NCBI RefSeq assembly: GCF_015550425.1
Contig: NZ_JADNAT010000006.1
Span: forward strand, 62,001-126,000
DNA length: 64,000 bases
Source: Clostridium sp. 1001275B_160808_H3
Lineage (GTDB): Bacteria > Bacillota > Clostridia > Clostridiales > Clostridiaceae
Reading direction: 5' to 3'
In this document: one piece after another, positions 10,248 through 18,617 of the stretch
Layout of the letters: every line of letters begins with the position of its first letter
How positions within the stretch are numbered: position 1 is the stretch's first letter
Translations under genes and position numbers: made by a program
Notes under the pieces: model-generated
Seen by the model: the letters and a program-made list of their open reading frames with translations, nothing else
The model's database searches: none
What the model was told of the DNA's origin: nothing

Positions 10248-11009
10248 TTATACTCCACCATATCTCCTGTCTCTATGCTGATAATCATATATGGCTTTAT
10301 GTAAATGTTCTTCTTTAAAATCTGGCCAACATACATTGGAGTACCAAAATTCTGAATAAGCACATTGCCATAACAGGAAATTACTAATTCTTTGTTCACC
10401 TGAAGGTCTTATAATCAAATCTGGATCTGGTGTATTATTAGTATATAAATATCTTTCAAATATTTTATCATTAATATCATCTATATTTATATTTCCCTTT
10501 TTAGCATCTTCTGATACCATTTTAACTGCTCTTATTATCTCATCTCTCCCACCATAATTGAAAGCTATACTTAAAACTATTCCTTTATTATCTTTAGTTA
10601 TATTTATTGCTTCATTAATTTCTTCTTGAGCATCAATAGGTAACTTGTTAATATCCCCTAAAACTTTGATTACAACACCATTTCTATTTAATTCTGCTAA
10701 TTCACTTCTCAAATATTCAACTAGCAATTTCATAAGTGCAGAAACTTCTTCATTTGGTCTTTTCCAATTTTCAGTTGAAAATGCATATAACGTAAGGTAT
10801 TTTATTCCTAAAATATGCGATTCTTTTATTACTCTTCTTATAGTTTCAACACCAGCTTTATGCCCCATAGTTCTTGGAAGCTTTCTTTGCTTAGCCCATC
10901 TTCCATTTCCATCCATGATTATAGCTATATGTTTAGGTATATTTTCTTTATCTAAAACTATTTCTTCTTTATTTTTTTTATTTCTACTAGTTTTAAAAAT
11001 ATCTAACAT
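10248..11009 (-). CDS. uppS: Undecaprenyl diphosphate synthase (cis-prenyltransferase)
   Basis: Condenses isopentenyl diphosphate onto farnesyl diphosphate to give the C55 carrier for cell-wall precursors. Visible motifs: HIAIIMDGNGRWAKQR with the catalytic Asp (about residue 33), GHKAGVETIRR, YAFSTENWKRP, and the C-terminal RPSGEQRISNFLLWQ. Length 253 is typical. Start ATG at 11009 has GGAGGG upstream. An intrinsic terminator separates it from frr, so expression may depend on readthrough. Confidence 0.97.
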   Translation of the reverse strand: MLDIFKTSRNKKNKEEIVLDKENIPKHIAIIMDGNGRWAKQRKLPRTMGHKAGVETIRRVIKESHILGIKYLTLYAFSTENWKRPNEEVSALMKLLVEYLRSELAELNRNGVVIKVLGDINKLPIDAQEEINEAINITKDNKGIVLSIAFNYGGRDEIIRAVKMVSEDAKKGNINIDDINDKIFERYLYTNNTPDPDLIIRPSGEQRISNFLLWQCAYSEFWYSNVCWPDFKEEHLHKAIYDYQHRDRRYGGV

Positions 11010-11040
11010 ATTTATGTTCCCTCCACCATTACTAATATGG

Positions 11041-11064
11041 AAAAAAACCTGCTAAAGGCAGGTT
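11041..11064 (-). terminator. Intrinsic terminator between frr and uppS
   Basis: Stem AACCTGC/GCAGGTT (11046-11052 with 11058-11064), 5-nt loop, U-run 11047-11041 on the minus strand. It abuts the frr stop codon. Only 31 bp separate the U-run from the uppS start. Confidence 0.85.
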
Positions 11065-11622
11065 TTAAATTGACATAATCTCTTTTTCTTTTGCCACAAT
11101 TATTGTATCTACTTCTTTAACGAAAGAATCTATTACCTTTTGAACTTTTTCTTCTGAATTTTTAAGTTCATCTTCAGTTATTTCTCCATCTTTCTTTAAT
11201 GCTTTAATCTTATCATTAGCTTCTCTTCTTATAGATCTTAAAGCAACCTTTGCTTCTTCACCTGTTTTTTTAACATTTTTAACAAGGTTTTTTCTTGTTT
11301 CTTCTGTTAATTCTGGAACTACTAATCTGATTACGCTACCATCATTTGATGGATTTATTCCTAAATCTGAAGTAAGTATAGCTTTTTCTATTTCTTTCAT
11401 TAAACTTTTTTCCCAAGGTGATATTACTAAAACTCTTGGTTCTGGTGCCGAAATATTAGCTACTTGATTTAATGGACATGGACTACCATAGTAATCAACT
11501 TGTATTCTATCAAGCATTGTTGGGTTAGCCCTCCCGGCTCTCATAGTTGAAAGATCAGATTTTAATACAGAAATAGTTTTGTTCATTTTTTCTTCTGCTC
11601 TTTGAATAATATCCTTAATCAT
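11065..11622 (-). CDS. frr: Ribosome recycling factor
   Basis: With EF-G it splits post-termination ribosomes. The 185-residue sequence covers the whole family: N-terminal helix, [20 protein letters not shown] (about residues 27-46), the beta-sandwich domain with [20 protein letters not shown], and the charged C-terminal helices ([20 protein letters not shown]). ATG follows AGGAGG. It lies 10 bp after pyrH, and is followed immediately by an intrinsic terminator. Confidence 0.98.
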   Translation of the reverse strand: MIKDIIQRAEEKMNKTISVLKSDLSTMRAGRANPTMLDRIQVDYYGSPCPLNQVANISAPEPRVLVISPWEKSLMKEIEKAILTSDLGINPSNDGSVIRLVVPELTEETRKNLVKNVKKTGEEAKVALRSIRREANDKIKALKKDGEITEDELKNSEEKVQKVIDSFVKEVDTIIVAKEKEIMSI

Positions 11623-11631
11623 AAAAACCTC

Positions 11632-12348
11632 CTATTTTTTAGATGAAACTAAAGTTCCTATTTTCTCACCAGAAATAGCTCTTTTTATATTTCCTGGTTC
11701 CTCTAATCCAAATACTAAGATTGGAATACTGTTATCCATACATAAAGAAGTTGCAGTTGAATCCATTACTTGTAACCCCTTCTCAAGAACTTCTATATAA
11801 GTAAGTGTATCATATTTTTTAGCATCTGAGTACTTATATGGATCTTTATCATATACACCATCAACTTTTTTAGCTAGTAGTATAACATCAGCTTCAATTT
11901 CTGCTGCTCTTAAAGCTGCTGTAGTATCAGTTGAGAAATATGGATTTCCTGTTCCTGCTGCAAATATAACTACTCTACCTTTTTCTAAATGCCTCACTGC
12001 TCTTCTTCTTATAAATGGTTCAGCAATTTCTTTCATTTCGATAGCTGTTTGAACTCTTGTCATTACTCCGTTTTGTTCAAGTGAATCTTGAAGCGCTAAA
12101 GCATTTATACATGTAGCAAGCATTCCCATATGATCTGCTTGTGATCTATCCATACCTTCTCCACTTCTTCCTCTCCAGATGTTTCCTCCACCTACTACTA
12201 ATCCTACTTCTACTCCCATTTCTACTAAGTCTTTAACTTCTAATGTGATTCTTTTTATTATATCAAAATCAAATCCAAATCCATTTACACCTGCTAAAGC
12301 TTCTCCTGAAACCTTTAGAATTACTCTCTTATATTGACATTTATCCAT
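11632..12348 (-). CDS. pyrH: UMP kinase
   Basis: Phosphorylates UMP to UDP; bacterial hexameric form of the amino-acid-kinase fold. Visible: [13 protein letters not shown] (phosphate loop), [11 protein letters not shown], and the C-terminal nucleotide-binding region [14 protein letters not shown]. The ATG at 12348 has GGAGG seven bases upstream, so I prefer it over the ATG at 12363, which would place that site inside the gene; the protein is then 238 residues, the usual size. The gene lies between tsf and frr, as in most Firmicutes. Confidence 0.97.
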   Translation of the reverse strand: MDKCQYKRVILKVSGEALAGVNGFGFDFDIIKRITLEVKDLVEMGVEVGLVVGGGNIWRGRSGEGMDRSQADHMGMLATCINALALQDSLEQNGVMTRVQTAIEMKEIAEPFIRRRAVRHLEKGRVVIFAAGTGNPYFSTDTTAALRAAEIEADVILLAKKVDGVYDKDPYKYSDAKKYDTLTYIEVLEKGLQVMDSTATSLCMDNSIPILVFGLEEPGNIKRAISGEKIGTLVSSKK

Positions 12349-12383
12349 TCTTAGTACCTCCATATATTATTCGGTTACTTCCT

Positions 12384-12410
12384 AAAAAAAGAGAACACAT
12401 ATGTGTCCTC
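12384..12410 (-). terminator. Intrinsic terminator between tsf and pyrH
   Basis: Minus-strand hairpin GAGGACAC...GTGTTCTC (12410-12391) with an ATAT loop, one G-U pair, followed by seven U (12390-12384). It begins 8 bp after the tsf stop and leaves no room for a promoter before pyrH. Confidence 0.8.
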
Positions 12411-12417
12411 CTTTGTA

Positions 12418-13329
12418 TTACTTAGTCATCTTAGCTACTTCTTCTGCGAAGTTATCTTCTGCTTTTTCGATACCTTCTCCTCTTTCGAATCTTACGAACT
12501 TATTGATAGTTATAGGAGAACCAACTTCCTTTGATTTTTCTTGAAGGTATTTGCTTATGCTCTTATCGCCATCTTTTACCCATGCTTGATCTAAAAGACA
12601 AACTTCCTTATAGTATTTTTGAATTCTTCCCATTACCATTTTTTCAACTATGTTTTCTGGTTTTCCTTCATTTAAAGCTTGAACTCTGTAGATTTCTTTT
12701 TCTTTTTCTAATGATTCTTGATCAACATCTTCTCTGCTTAAGAATGTTGGGTTAGCTGCAGCAACTTGCATACAAACGTCCTTTGCTACTTCTGTTAAAA
12801 CAGTAGCATTATCAGCTTCGCATCCTAATTCAACTACAACACCTATTCTTCCGCCACCATGGATATAGCTTTCTACAACGCCATTTGCCACAGCAAACTT
12901 GTTGAATCTTCTTACAGTCATATTTTCACCTAACTTAGCTATTAAAGCAGTAAGTGCTTCTGAAACTGTATTTTCAGCATCAAATTTTTCAGCAACAAAT
13001 TCTTCTACAGTTGTAGCAGAAGTTGTAGATGCCATTTGAGCTAATCTATCTGCAAAAGTTACAAATTCTTCATTAGCAGCAACGAAGTCTGTTTCACAGT
13101 TTAATTCAACTATACCTGCTGATTTCTTATCTTCAGATATGTAAGTTTTTACTATACCTTCAGCAGCAACTCTTCCTGCTTTTTTAGCAGCAGCAGCAAG
13201 ACCCTTTTCTCTTAATATTTCAACAGCTTTTTCCATATCTCCTTGAGCTTCTGTTAAAGCTTTTTTGCAGTCCATCATTCCTGCACCAGTTTTTTCTCTT
13301 AATTCTTTAACTGATTGAGCAGTTATCAT
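12418..13329 (-). CDS. tsf: Translation elongation factor Ts
   Basis: Nucleotide exchange factor for EF-Tu. The N-terminal UBA-like domain and first signature are clear: [19 protein letters not shown] (about residues 10-28), then the second signature [15 protein letters not shown] (about 75-89) and two dimerisation-type repeats ([10 protein letters not shown]). Length 303 is typical. ATG follows AGGAGG. It lies 84 bp after rpsB in the usual rpsB-tsf pair and is followed by a strong terminator. Confidence 0.98.
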   Translation of the reverse strand: MITAQSVKELREKTGAGMMDCKKALTEAQGDMEKAVEILREKGLAAAAKKAGRVAAEGIVKTYISEDKKSAGIVELNCETDFVAANEEFVTFADRLAQMASTTSATTVEEFVAEKFDAENTVSEALTALIAKLGENMTVRRFNKFAVANGVVESYIHGGGRIGVVVELGCEADNATVLTEVAKDVCMQVAAANPTFLSREDVDQESLEKEKEIYRVQALNEGKPENIVEKMVMGRIQKYYKEVCLLDQAWVKDGDKSISKYLQEKSKEVGSPITINKFVRFERGEGIEKAEDNFAEEVAKMTK

Positions 13330-13374
13330 AATGTAAATTCCTCCTAACTTAATGTAAACCTTATTATTTAGGTC

Positions 13375-13402
13375 AAAAGGTAAATGAGTTAACTCACCTA
13401 CC
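13375..13402 (-). terminator. Hairpin between rpsB and tsf (weak terminator)
   Basis: 10-bp stem with two G-U pairs (13379-13388 with 13393-13402), loop TTAA, followed on the minus strand by only four U (13378-13375). It probably sets the rpsB:tsf ratio or protects mRNA ends rather than ending transcription fully. Confidence 0.55.
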
Positions 13403-13413
13403 CTTTAATTTTA

Positions 13414-14115
13414 TTACTCAGCTAATTGTTCGCCTTGTCTTCCTTCGATTATACCATCAGCAATTTTAGCAGTTATTAATTTAACAGCTCTGATTGCATC
13501 ATCGTTTCCTGGAATTACGTAATCAACTTCTTCTGGATCACAGTTAGTATCAACTATACCTACTACTGGTATTCCTAATATCTTAGCTTCTGAAATTGCG
13601 TTCTTTTCTTTTCTTGGGTCAACTACAAATATAGCACCTATGTTAGTAGAATCTAAGTTCTTAATTCCACCTAAGTTCTTTTCTAGTTTTTCCATTTCAC
13701 CTTTTAACTTTATAACTTCTTTCTTTGGTAAAACTTCAAATGTACCATCTTCTTCCATAGTCTTTAAAGTTTCTAATCTGTTAATTCTTGTTTTGATAGT
13801 TTTGAAGTTTGTTAACATACCACCTAACCATCTGTTATTAACAAAGTGCATGTTTGATCTTATTGCTTCTTCTTCGATAGCTTCTTGAGCTTGTTTCTTA
13901 GTTCCTACAAATAAGATCTCTTTTCCTTCTGCTGCAACTTCTTTTATAAAGTTATAAGCTTCATCAACTTTCTTAACAGTCTTTTGAAGATCTATTATAT
14001 ATATTCCATTTCTTTCTGTGAATATATAAGGAGCCATCTTAGGGTTCCATCTTCTTGTTTGGTGTCCAAAGTGTACACCTGCTTCTAATAATTGTTTCAT
14101 TGATATAACTGACAT
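13414..14115 (-). CDS. rpsB: 30S ribosomal protein S2
   Basis: Small-subunit protein that binds late in 30S assembly. The first signature [20 protein letters not shown] (about residues 6-25) and the second, [20 protein letters not shown] (about 184-203), are complete. Length 233 is typical. ATG follows AGGAGG. It is the first gene of the rpsB-tsf-pyrH-frr-uppS-cdsA group and has a strong promoter with a structured 98-nt leader. Confidence 0.99.
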   Translation of the reverse strand: MSVISMKQLLEAGVHFGHQTRRWNPKMAPYIFTERNGIYIIDLQKTVKKVDEAYNFIKEVAAEGKEILFVGTKKQAQEAIEEEAIRSNMHFVNNRWLGGMLTNFKTIKTRINRLETLKTMEEDGTFEVLPKKEVIKLKGEMEKLEKNLGGIKNLDSTNIGAIFVVDPRKEKNAISEAKILGIPVVGIVDTNCDPEEVDYVIPGNDDAIRAVKLITAKIADGIIEGRQGEQLAE

Positions 14116-14151
14116 TCTGTTACCTCCTGGTTTTTTCCTCCATTGCCTTCT

Positions 14152-14186
14152 TATAGAGTTTCCTAAAATAAGGCACCATCTCTATA
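14152..14186 (-). promoter_or_regulatory. Hairpin in the rpsB mRNA leader
   Basis: TATAGAG (14152-14158) pairs perfectly with CTCTATA (14180-14186); the 21-nt loop can form a small CCT/AGG inner stem. It lies about 28-62 nt after the predicted transcription start. Position fits a ribosomal-protein autoregulatory leader, but I cannot match it to a known class. Confidence 0.45.
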
Positions 14187-14220
14187 AATCTGACAATGTG
14201 TGTATTTATTTACCTTAGAT

Positions 14221-14249
14221 AGTATAACATAAGCTAATTGTAGTAGCAA
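14221..14249 (-). promoter_or_regulatory. Sigma-A promoter of rpsB
   Basis: Minus strand TTGCTA (14249-14244), 17-nt spacer ending in TGT, TATACT (14226-14221): an extended -10 promoter. Predicted start near 14214. Confidence 0.75.
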
Positions 14250-14274
14250 CATTTTTTTCATCTAAAAATCAATA

Positions 14275-14324
14275 AATGTAAAATTAAATATTTTTACATT
14301 ATTAGAAAATTCAATATTTTTCTA
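14275..14324. repeat. Two AT-rich inverted repeats upstream of the rpsB promoter
   Basis: AATGTAAAA/TTTTACATT (14275-14283 with 14292-14300) and TAGAAAA/TTTTCTA (14303-14309 with 14318-14324). Both are perfect but AT-only, so they may be chance. They lie between the codY terminator and the rpsB promoter. Confidence 0.4.
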
Positions 14325-14405
14325 CAATCTTTTTATTTCATAAAACTTTTTTAATTACTATCAAATATTTTTGTATAAACTATTCTAATTTTTCTTATAA
14401 ATTCT

Positions 14406-14442
14406 AAAAGCGTCAAATTACAACAAGTAACTTGACGCTTTT
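14406..14442 (-). terminator. Bidirectional-looking terminator after codY
   Basis: Perfect 11-bp stem AAAAGCGTCAA/TTGACGCTTTT (14406-14416 with 14432-14442), 15-nt loop, starting 8 bp after the codY stop. The T-run is inside the stem. Confidence 0.8.
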
Positions 14443-14450
14443 AGTTTATG

Positions 14451-15227
14451 TTAATTTATCTTTTTTAATTCATCTAATAACTTTTCATTTAATATTTTTA
14501 TGTGTGTTCCCTTCATCCCAAGAGATCTTGATTCTATTACTCCTGCACTTTCAAATTTTCTAAGTGCATTAACTATAACACTTCTTGTTATACCAACTTT
14601 ATCAGCTATTTTTGATGCAACTAATAATCCTTCATTTCCTTCTAATTCACCAAAAATATGTTCCACAGCTTCAAGTTCTGAGTATGATAAAGTTCCTATA
14701 GCTAATTGTACAACAGCTTTCTTTCTTGCTTCATCTTCTATTTCTAATTGCTTTGATCTTAGTATTTCCATTCCTACTATAGTTGCACTATATTCAGCTA
14801 AAACTAAATCTTCATCTGTAAATTCTTCACCAAATCTTGCAAGAATTAAAGTACCAAGTCTTTCTCTATTTCCGATTATAGGAACTATTGTACTAATCTT
14901 ATCTTCCATAATACAATTTCCTTGATTTTCAAAAACACATAAACCTTTATTAGCTAAATTAGCAATACTTTCATGAACATTTAATAAATTATCATTATAA
15001 TCTTTTGGAAATCTCTTTTCATCTATAACTTGATTTTTCATAACATCACATTCAAAATTTTTTGAAAATGAATATCCAAGAATCTTACCTTTTCTGCTTG
15101 CCACATAGACATTACATAATAATACTTCACTTAATAAAGAACATATGTCTTCAAACGCTACAGGATCTGTACCGGATTTTTGCAGTATCTTATTCAACAT
15201 TCTTGTCTTATTTAATAATGATGACAT
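14451..15227 (-). CDS. codY: GTP- and branched-chain amino acid-sensing global repressor CodY
   Basis: Master nutritional regulator of Firmicutes that binds AATTTTCWGAAAATT boxes when GTP and isoleucine are high. N-terminal GAF domain (about residues 1-150; [20 protein letters not shown] near the start), linker helix, and C-terminal winged helix-turn-helix with the recognition region [20 protein letters not shown] (about 213-232). Length 258 is exact for the family. A near-perfect CodY box lies between its promoter and start codon, suggesting self-repression. It has its own promoter and terminator. Confidence 0.98.
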   Translation of the reverse strand: MSSLLNKTRMLNKILQKSGTDPVAFEDICSLLSEVLLCNVYVASRKGKILGYSFSKNFECDVMKNQVIDEKRFPKDYNDNLLNVHESIANLANKGLCVFENQGNCIMEDKISTIVPIIGNRERLGTLILARFGEEFTDEDLVLAEYSATIVGMEILRSKQLEIEDEARKKAVVQLAIGTLSYSELEAVEHIFGELEGNEGLLVASKIADKVGITRSVIVNALRKFESAGVIESRSLGMKGTHIKILNEKLLDELKKIN

Positions 15228-15258
15228 CCCATCTTCCTCCTATAAATAAAGCCTGTTA

Positions 15259-15273
15259 AATTTTTTGAAAATT
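15259..15273 (-). promoter_or_regulatory. CodY box upstream of codY
   Basis: Minus strand AATTTTCAAAAAATT matches the CodY consensus AATTTTCWGAAAATT at 14 of 15 positions. It lies 31 bp before the codY ATG and about 36-50 nt after the predicted transcription start, where bound CodY could block RNA polymerase. Confidence 0.65.
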
Positions 15274-15316
15274 TGAAATTGATCAAATTTTCTCAAAACA
15301 TCTTAATTACTTATTT

Positions 15317-15345
15317 ATACTAACATAGGAAGTACTTATTTTCAA
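15317..15345 (-). promoter_or_regulatory. Sigma-A promoter of codY
   Basis: Minus strand TTGAAA (15345-15340), 17-nt spacer ending in TGT, TAGTAT (15322-15317): extended -10 promoter. Confidence 0.65.
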
Positions 15346-15427
15346 CAAATTTTTTATGCTTTTCGACATTTCCTTAGAAAAATTGCTTATTTTAATATTT
15401 TATTAAATTGTAATTGATTTCTATTCG

Positions 15428-17518
15428 TTAATTATCATTACTTTCCCTATTTAAGTTAACAGTTTTGTTACAATTCGAATCAGAACATTGTGCATAGCTT
15501 CCTTTAGCTTTACTATATTTTAAAACCATATAAGCACCACAATCTGGGCATTTATCTTTTAACGGTTCATTCCAACTAACAAAATCACATTGCGGATAAT
15601 TAGCACAACCAAAGAACTTTTTACCTTTTTTACTTTTTTTCGCTAATATCTTTCCTCCACATTTTGGACAAGGTGCTTCAATTTCTTCAACAATAGGTTT
15701 TGCATTTTTACATTCAGGATATCCTGGGCAAGCTAAGAAATCCCCATATCTACCATGCTTTATTACCATCATACGACCGCATTTATCACACGGAACATCA
15801 CTTACCTTATCCTCTATAACGACCTTAGAAACCTCTTTTTCAGCCTTATCTATTGCAATTTTTAATGGCCCAAAGAATTCTCCAACTACTTTTCTCCATT
15901 CTTCTTGACCTTCTTCTATATGATCGAGATTTCTTTCCATTTCAGCTGTAAAATCAACATCTACTATTTGTTTAAAATATTCGCTAAGCATATTATTAAC
16001 TATAAAACCAAGTTCTGTTGGAAATAATACTTTCTTCTCTCTCTTTATATAATCTCTACTCAATAATGTAGTTATTGTAGGAACATAAGTACTCGGTCTT
16101 CCAATTCCCTTTTCTTCTAGTAATTTTACAAAGGATGCTTCAGTATAACGTGCCGGCGGTTGTGTGAAATGTTGTTTTCCTTCTATATCAACTTTATTTA
16201 ACTCATCATTTTCTTCTAACTTAGGCAATGAAACATCTTCATTATCTTCATCCGTTAAATATTCATAAAGTTTCATAAATCCATCAAATTTTACAGTAGA
16301 TCCACTTGCTCTAAACTTATAGTCTCCATTTTTAATTTCTATGTTATTAGTATTCAACTCACAGGAAGCCATTTGACTTGCCATAAATCTATTCCAAATT
16401 AATGCATATAACTTATATTGCTCTGTAGTTAAAGAAGCCTTTGCAATTTCCGGAGTAATATCAATTATAGATGGTCTTATGGCCTCATGGGCATCTTGAA
16501 TATTTTTCTTTCCCTTATATATTCTTGGAGAATTTGGTGCATAATCTTCTCCAAAATTCGAATTGATAAATTCTAATGCTTTTCCTTGTGCTTCATCTGA
16601 AATTCTAACTGAGTCAGTTCTCATATAAGTTATTAATCCTACTGTTCCATAACCTTTAACTTCAACACCTTCATATAGCACTTGAGCTATAGACATTGTT
16701 CTTTTAGTCATAAAGTTCAACTTTTTTGATGCTTCTTGTTGAAGTGTACTTGTTGTAAAAGGTGGTAATGGATTTTTTACCTTCGTTCCTTTTTTCACTT
16801 TAGTTACAATAAACTTATCTTTCTTTAACTCGTCTATTATTTTCTCACTTTCTTCTTTAGTACTTATTTCAATCTTTTTACCTTTATATTGTGATAACTT
16901 TATTGGAAACTTCTTTCTGTCTTTAGTTGCTATGCAATCAACGGTCCAATACTCTTTAGGTTCAAAACGATTAATTTCTTCTTCTCTATCGCATATAAGT
17001 TTTAACGCTGCTGATTGAACTCTTCCTGCACTTAAACCCCATTTTATATTCTTCCATAATATAGGGCTAATTTCATAACCAACTAATCTATCTAATATTC
17101 TTCTCGCTTGTTGTGCATCTACTAAATTTATGTTTATCTTTCTCGCTTCTTTTATAGATGCCTTTACAGCTGTTTTAGTAATTTCGTTAAATACTATTCT
17201 ACATTTTTCATCTTCTGAAATATGTAAAATATTAGCTAAATGCCATGATATTGCTTCCCCTTCACGGTCAGGATCAGTTGCAAGATATATCTTATCTGCT
17301 TTCTTAGCTGCCTTTTTAAGTTTACTTAAAAGTTCGCCTTTTCCTCTTATAGTTATATATTTTGGATTAAAATTATCTTCTATATCAACGCCCAATGTAC
17401 TTTTTGGCAAATCTCTTACATGTCCCATAGATGCTTCTACTATATAATTCTTACCAAGATACTTTCCTATAGTCTTAGCCTTTGCAGGTGATTCTACTAT
17501 TACAAGATTTTGTCCCAT
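15428..17518 (-). CDS. topA: DNA topoisomerase I (type IA)
   Basis: Relaxes negative supercoils. TOPRIM domain at the N-terminus (VIVESPAKAKTIGKYLG; catalytic DPDREGEAISWH near residue 80), active-site tyrosine in ITYMRTDSVRIS (about residue 300), and three C-terminal zinc ribbons: CDKCG...CPGYPEC, CPKCG...CANYPQC and CPDCG...CSDSNC. Length 696 is typical of Firmicutes. The ribosome binding site GGAG lies in one arm of a hairpin. It follows comM-dprA in the same direction. Confidence 0.98.
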   Translation of the reverse strand: MGQNLVIVESPAKAKTIGKYLGKNYIVEASMGHVRDLPKSTLGVDIEDNFNPKYITIRGKGELLSKLKKAAKKADKIYLATDPDREGEAISWHLANILHISEDEKCRIVFNEITKTAVKASIKEARKININLVDAQQARRILDRLVGYEISPILWKNIKWGLSAGRVQSAALKLICDREEEINRFEPKEYWTVDCIATKDRKKFPIKLSQYKGKKIEISTKEESEKIIDELKKDKFIVTKVKKGTKVKNPLPPFTTSTLQQEASKKLNFMTKRTMSIAQVLYEGVEVKGYGTVGLITYMRTDSVRISDEAQGKALEFINSNFGEDYAPNSPRIYKGKKNIQDAHEAIRPSIIDITPEIAKASLTTEQYKLYALIWNRFMASQMASCELNTNNIEIKNGDYKFRASGSTVKFDGFMKLYEYLTDEDNEDVSLPKLEENDELNKVDIEGKQHFTQPPARYTEASFVKLLEEKGIGRPSTYVPTITTLLSRDYIKREKKVLFPTELGFIVNNMLSEYFKQIVDVDFTAEMERNLDHIEEGQEEWRKVVGEFFGPLKIAIDKAEKEVSKVVIEDKVSDVPCDKCGRMMVIKHGRYGDFLACPGYPECKNAKPIVEEIEAPCPKCGGKILAKKSKKGKKFFGCANYPQCDFVSWNEPLKDKCPDCGAYMVLKYSKAKGSYAQCSDSNCNKTVNLNRESNDN

Positions 17519-17524
17519 ACATAA

Positions 17525-17550
17525 AAACTCCAGTAATTTTTATGGAGTTT
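17525..17550 (-). promoter_or_regulatory. Hairpin covering the topA ribosome binding site
   Basis: Perfect 8-bp stem AAACTCCA/TGGAGTTT (minus strand 17550-17543 with 17532-17525), 10-nt loop. The 3' arm contains GGAG, the only good ribosome binding site for topA. It may instead act as a weak dprA terminator; both roles are inference. Confidence 0.5.
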
Positions 17551-17564
17551 ACACCCCCTTAAAT

Positions 17565-18602
17565 TTATAATGATTTTGCATAATAATTGCCTGGAAGACA
17601 AATAATTTCATTTCTATTTTGCATTTCAAATAATAACTCAAATAATACCTTTCTGTCAACATTTACAGATTCTATTATATCATCTAAATGTTTTGGTTCA
17701 TTATCTATAACCTTTAAAAGACACTGTTTATATCCATTATTTTCATTTTTTTCTTTAATATCTTTTTTTATATTAAAAAAATCATATAAATCTTCTATTT
17801 CAGTAAATGGTTTTGCTCCATCTCTTATTAATTTATTACATCCTTCACTATTCCCATTTATCACCGGTCCAGGAACTGCCATTATGTCTTTACCTATGTT
17901 TAAAGCATAATCTACAGTGATAAGAGTACCACTTTTTTTGGTTGCTTCCACTATTATTACTTTGTCACTTATTCCACTTATTATTCTGTTTCTTCTTGGA
18001 AAATTATATGCCATAGGTGGAGTTTTAGGTAAAAATTCTGAAATTAATAACCCTTCTCTTATAACTTTCTCATATAATAATTTATTGCATTTAGGATATA
18101 CTACATCTATACCACATCCTAATATCCCTATAGTTTTACCTCTATATTCTAAAGCAATTTTTTGTGCTACTGAATCTATTCCAGCTGCTAATCCACTTAC
18201 AACAGTTATATTATTTTCACTTAATTCTCTTCCTATAATTTTAGCTACTTCTATTCCGTATTGTGTGCATTTTCTAGCTCCTATTACAGCTGCTAATTTT
18301 CCCCTTAATAAATCTAAGTTTCCTTTATAAAATAGTACGTAAGGTGGTTCTTCAATATGCTTTAAAATTTCTGGATACTCTTTTGAGTTAATTGTAATAT
18401 ATCCTATTCCACTACTATTTATGTAATTATTAAAATCACTGATTTTCTCTTCAGAAATATTTTTATCTTTTATCTTTTGTAATTCTCTTATTTCATTTTT
18501 TTGCTTCCTAATATTACTTTCATTTTCATATCTTTTTAATAGTAATAACTTCTTCTCGTTAGATATATTAGTTAAAATAAACCATAATTCGTCATTTTTC
18601 AT
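17565..18602 (-). CDS. dprA: DNA-processing protein DprA/Smf
   Basis: Binds incoming single-stranded DNA during natural transformation and loads RecA; also found in non-competent bacteria. The Rossmann-like core shows AVIGARKCTQYGIEVAK (about residues 107-123), VVSGLAAGIDSVAQ, GCGIDVVYPKCN and RRNRIISGISD; a C-terminal winged-helix region follows. I chose the ATG at 18602 with AAAGGTGG upstream; the GTG at 18611 lies inside that site. Length 345. It follows comM by 15 bp. Confidence 0.96.
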   Translation of the reverse strand: MKNDELWFILTNISNEKKLLLLKRYENESNIRKQKNEIRELQKIKDKNISEEKISDFNNYINSSGIGYITINSKEYPEILKHIEEPPYVLFYKGNLDLLRGKLAAVIGARKCTQYGIEVAKIIGRELSENNITVVSGLAAGIDSVAQKIALEYRGKTIGILGCGIDVVYPKCNKLLYEKVIREGLLISEFLPKTPPMAYNFPRRNRIISGISDKVIIVEATKKSGTLITVDYALNIGKDIMAVPGPVINGNSEGCNKLIRDGAKPFTEIEDLYDFFNIKKDIKEKNENNGYKQCLLKVIDNEPKHLDDIIESVNVDRKVLFELLFEMQNRNEIICLPGNYYAKSL

Positions 18603-18617
18603 AATAACCACCTTTAA

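Noticed and set aside
17130..18330. Plus-strand ORFs over topA and dprA
   Set aside because: Antisense shadows; composition follows the genes on the other strand.
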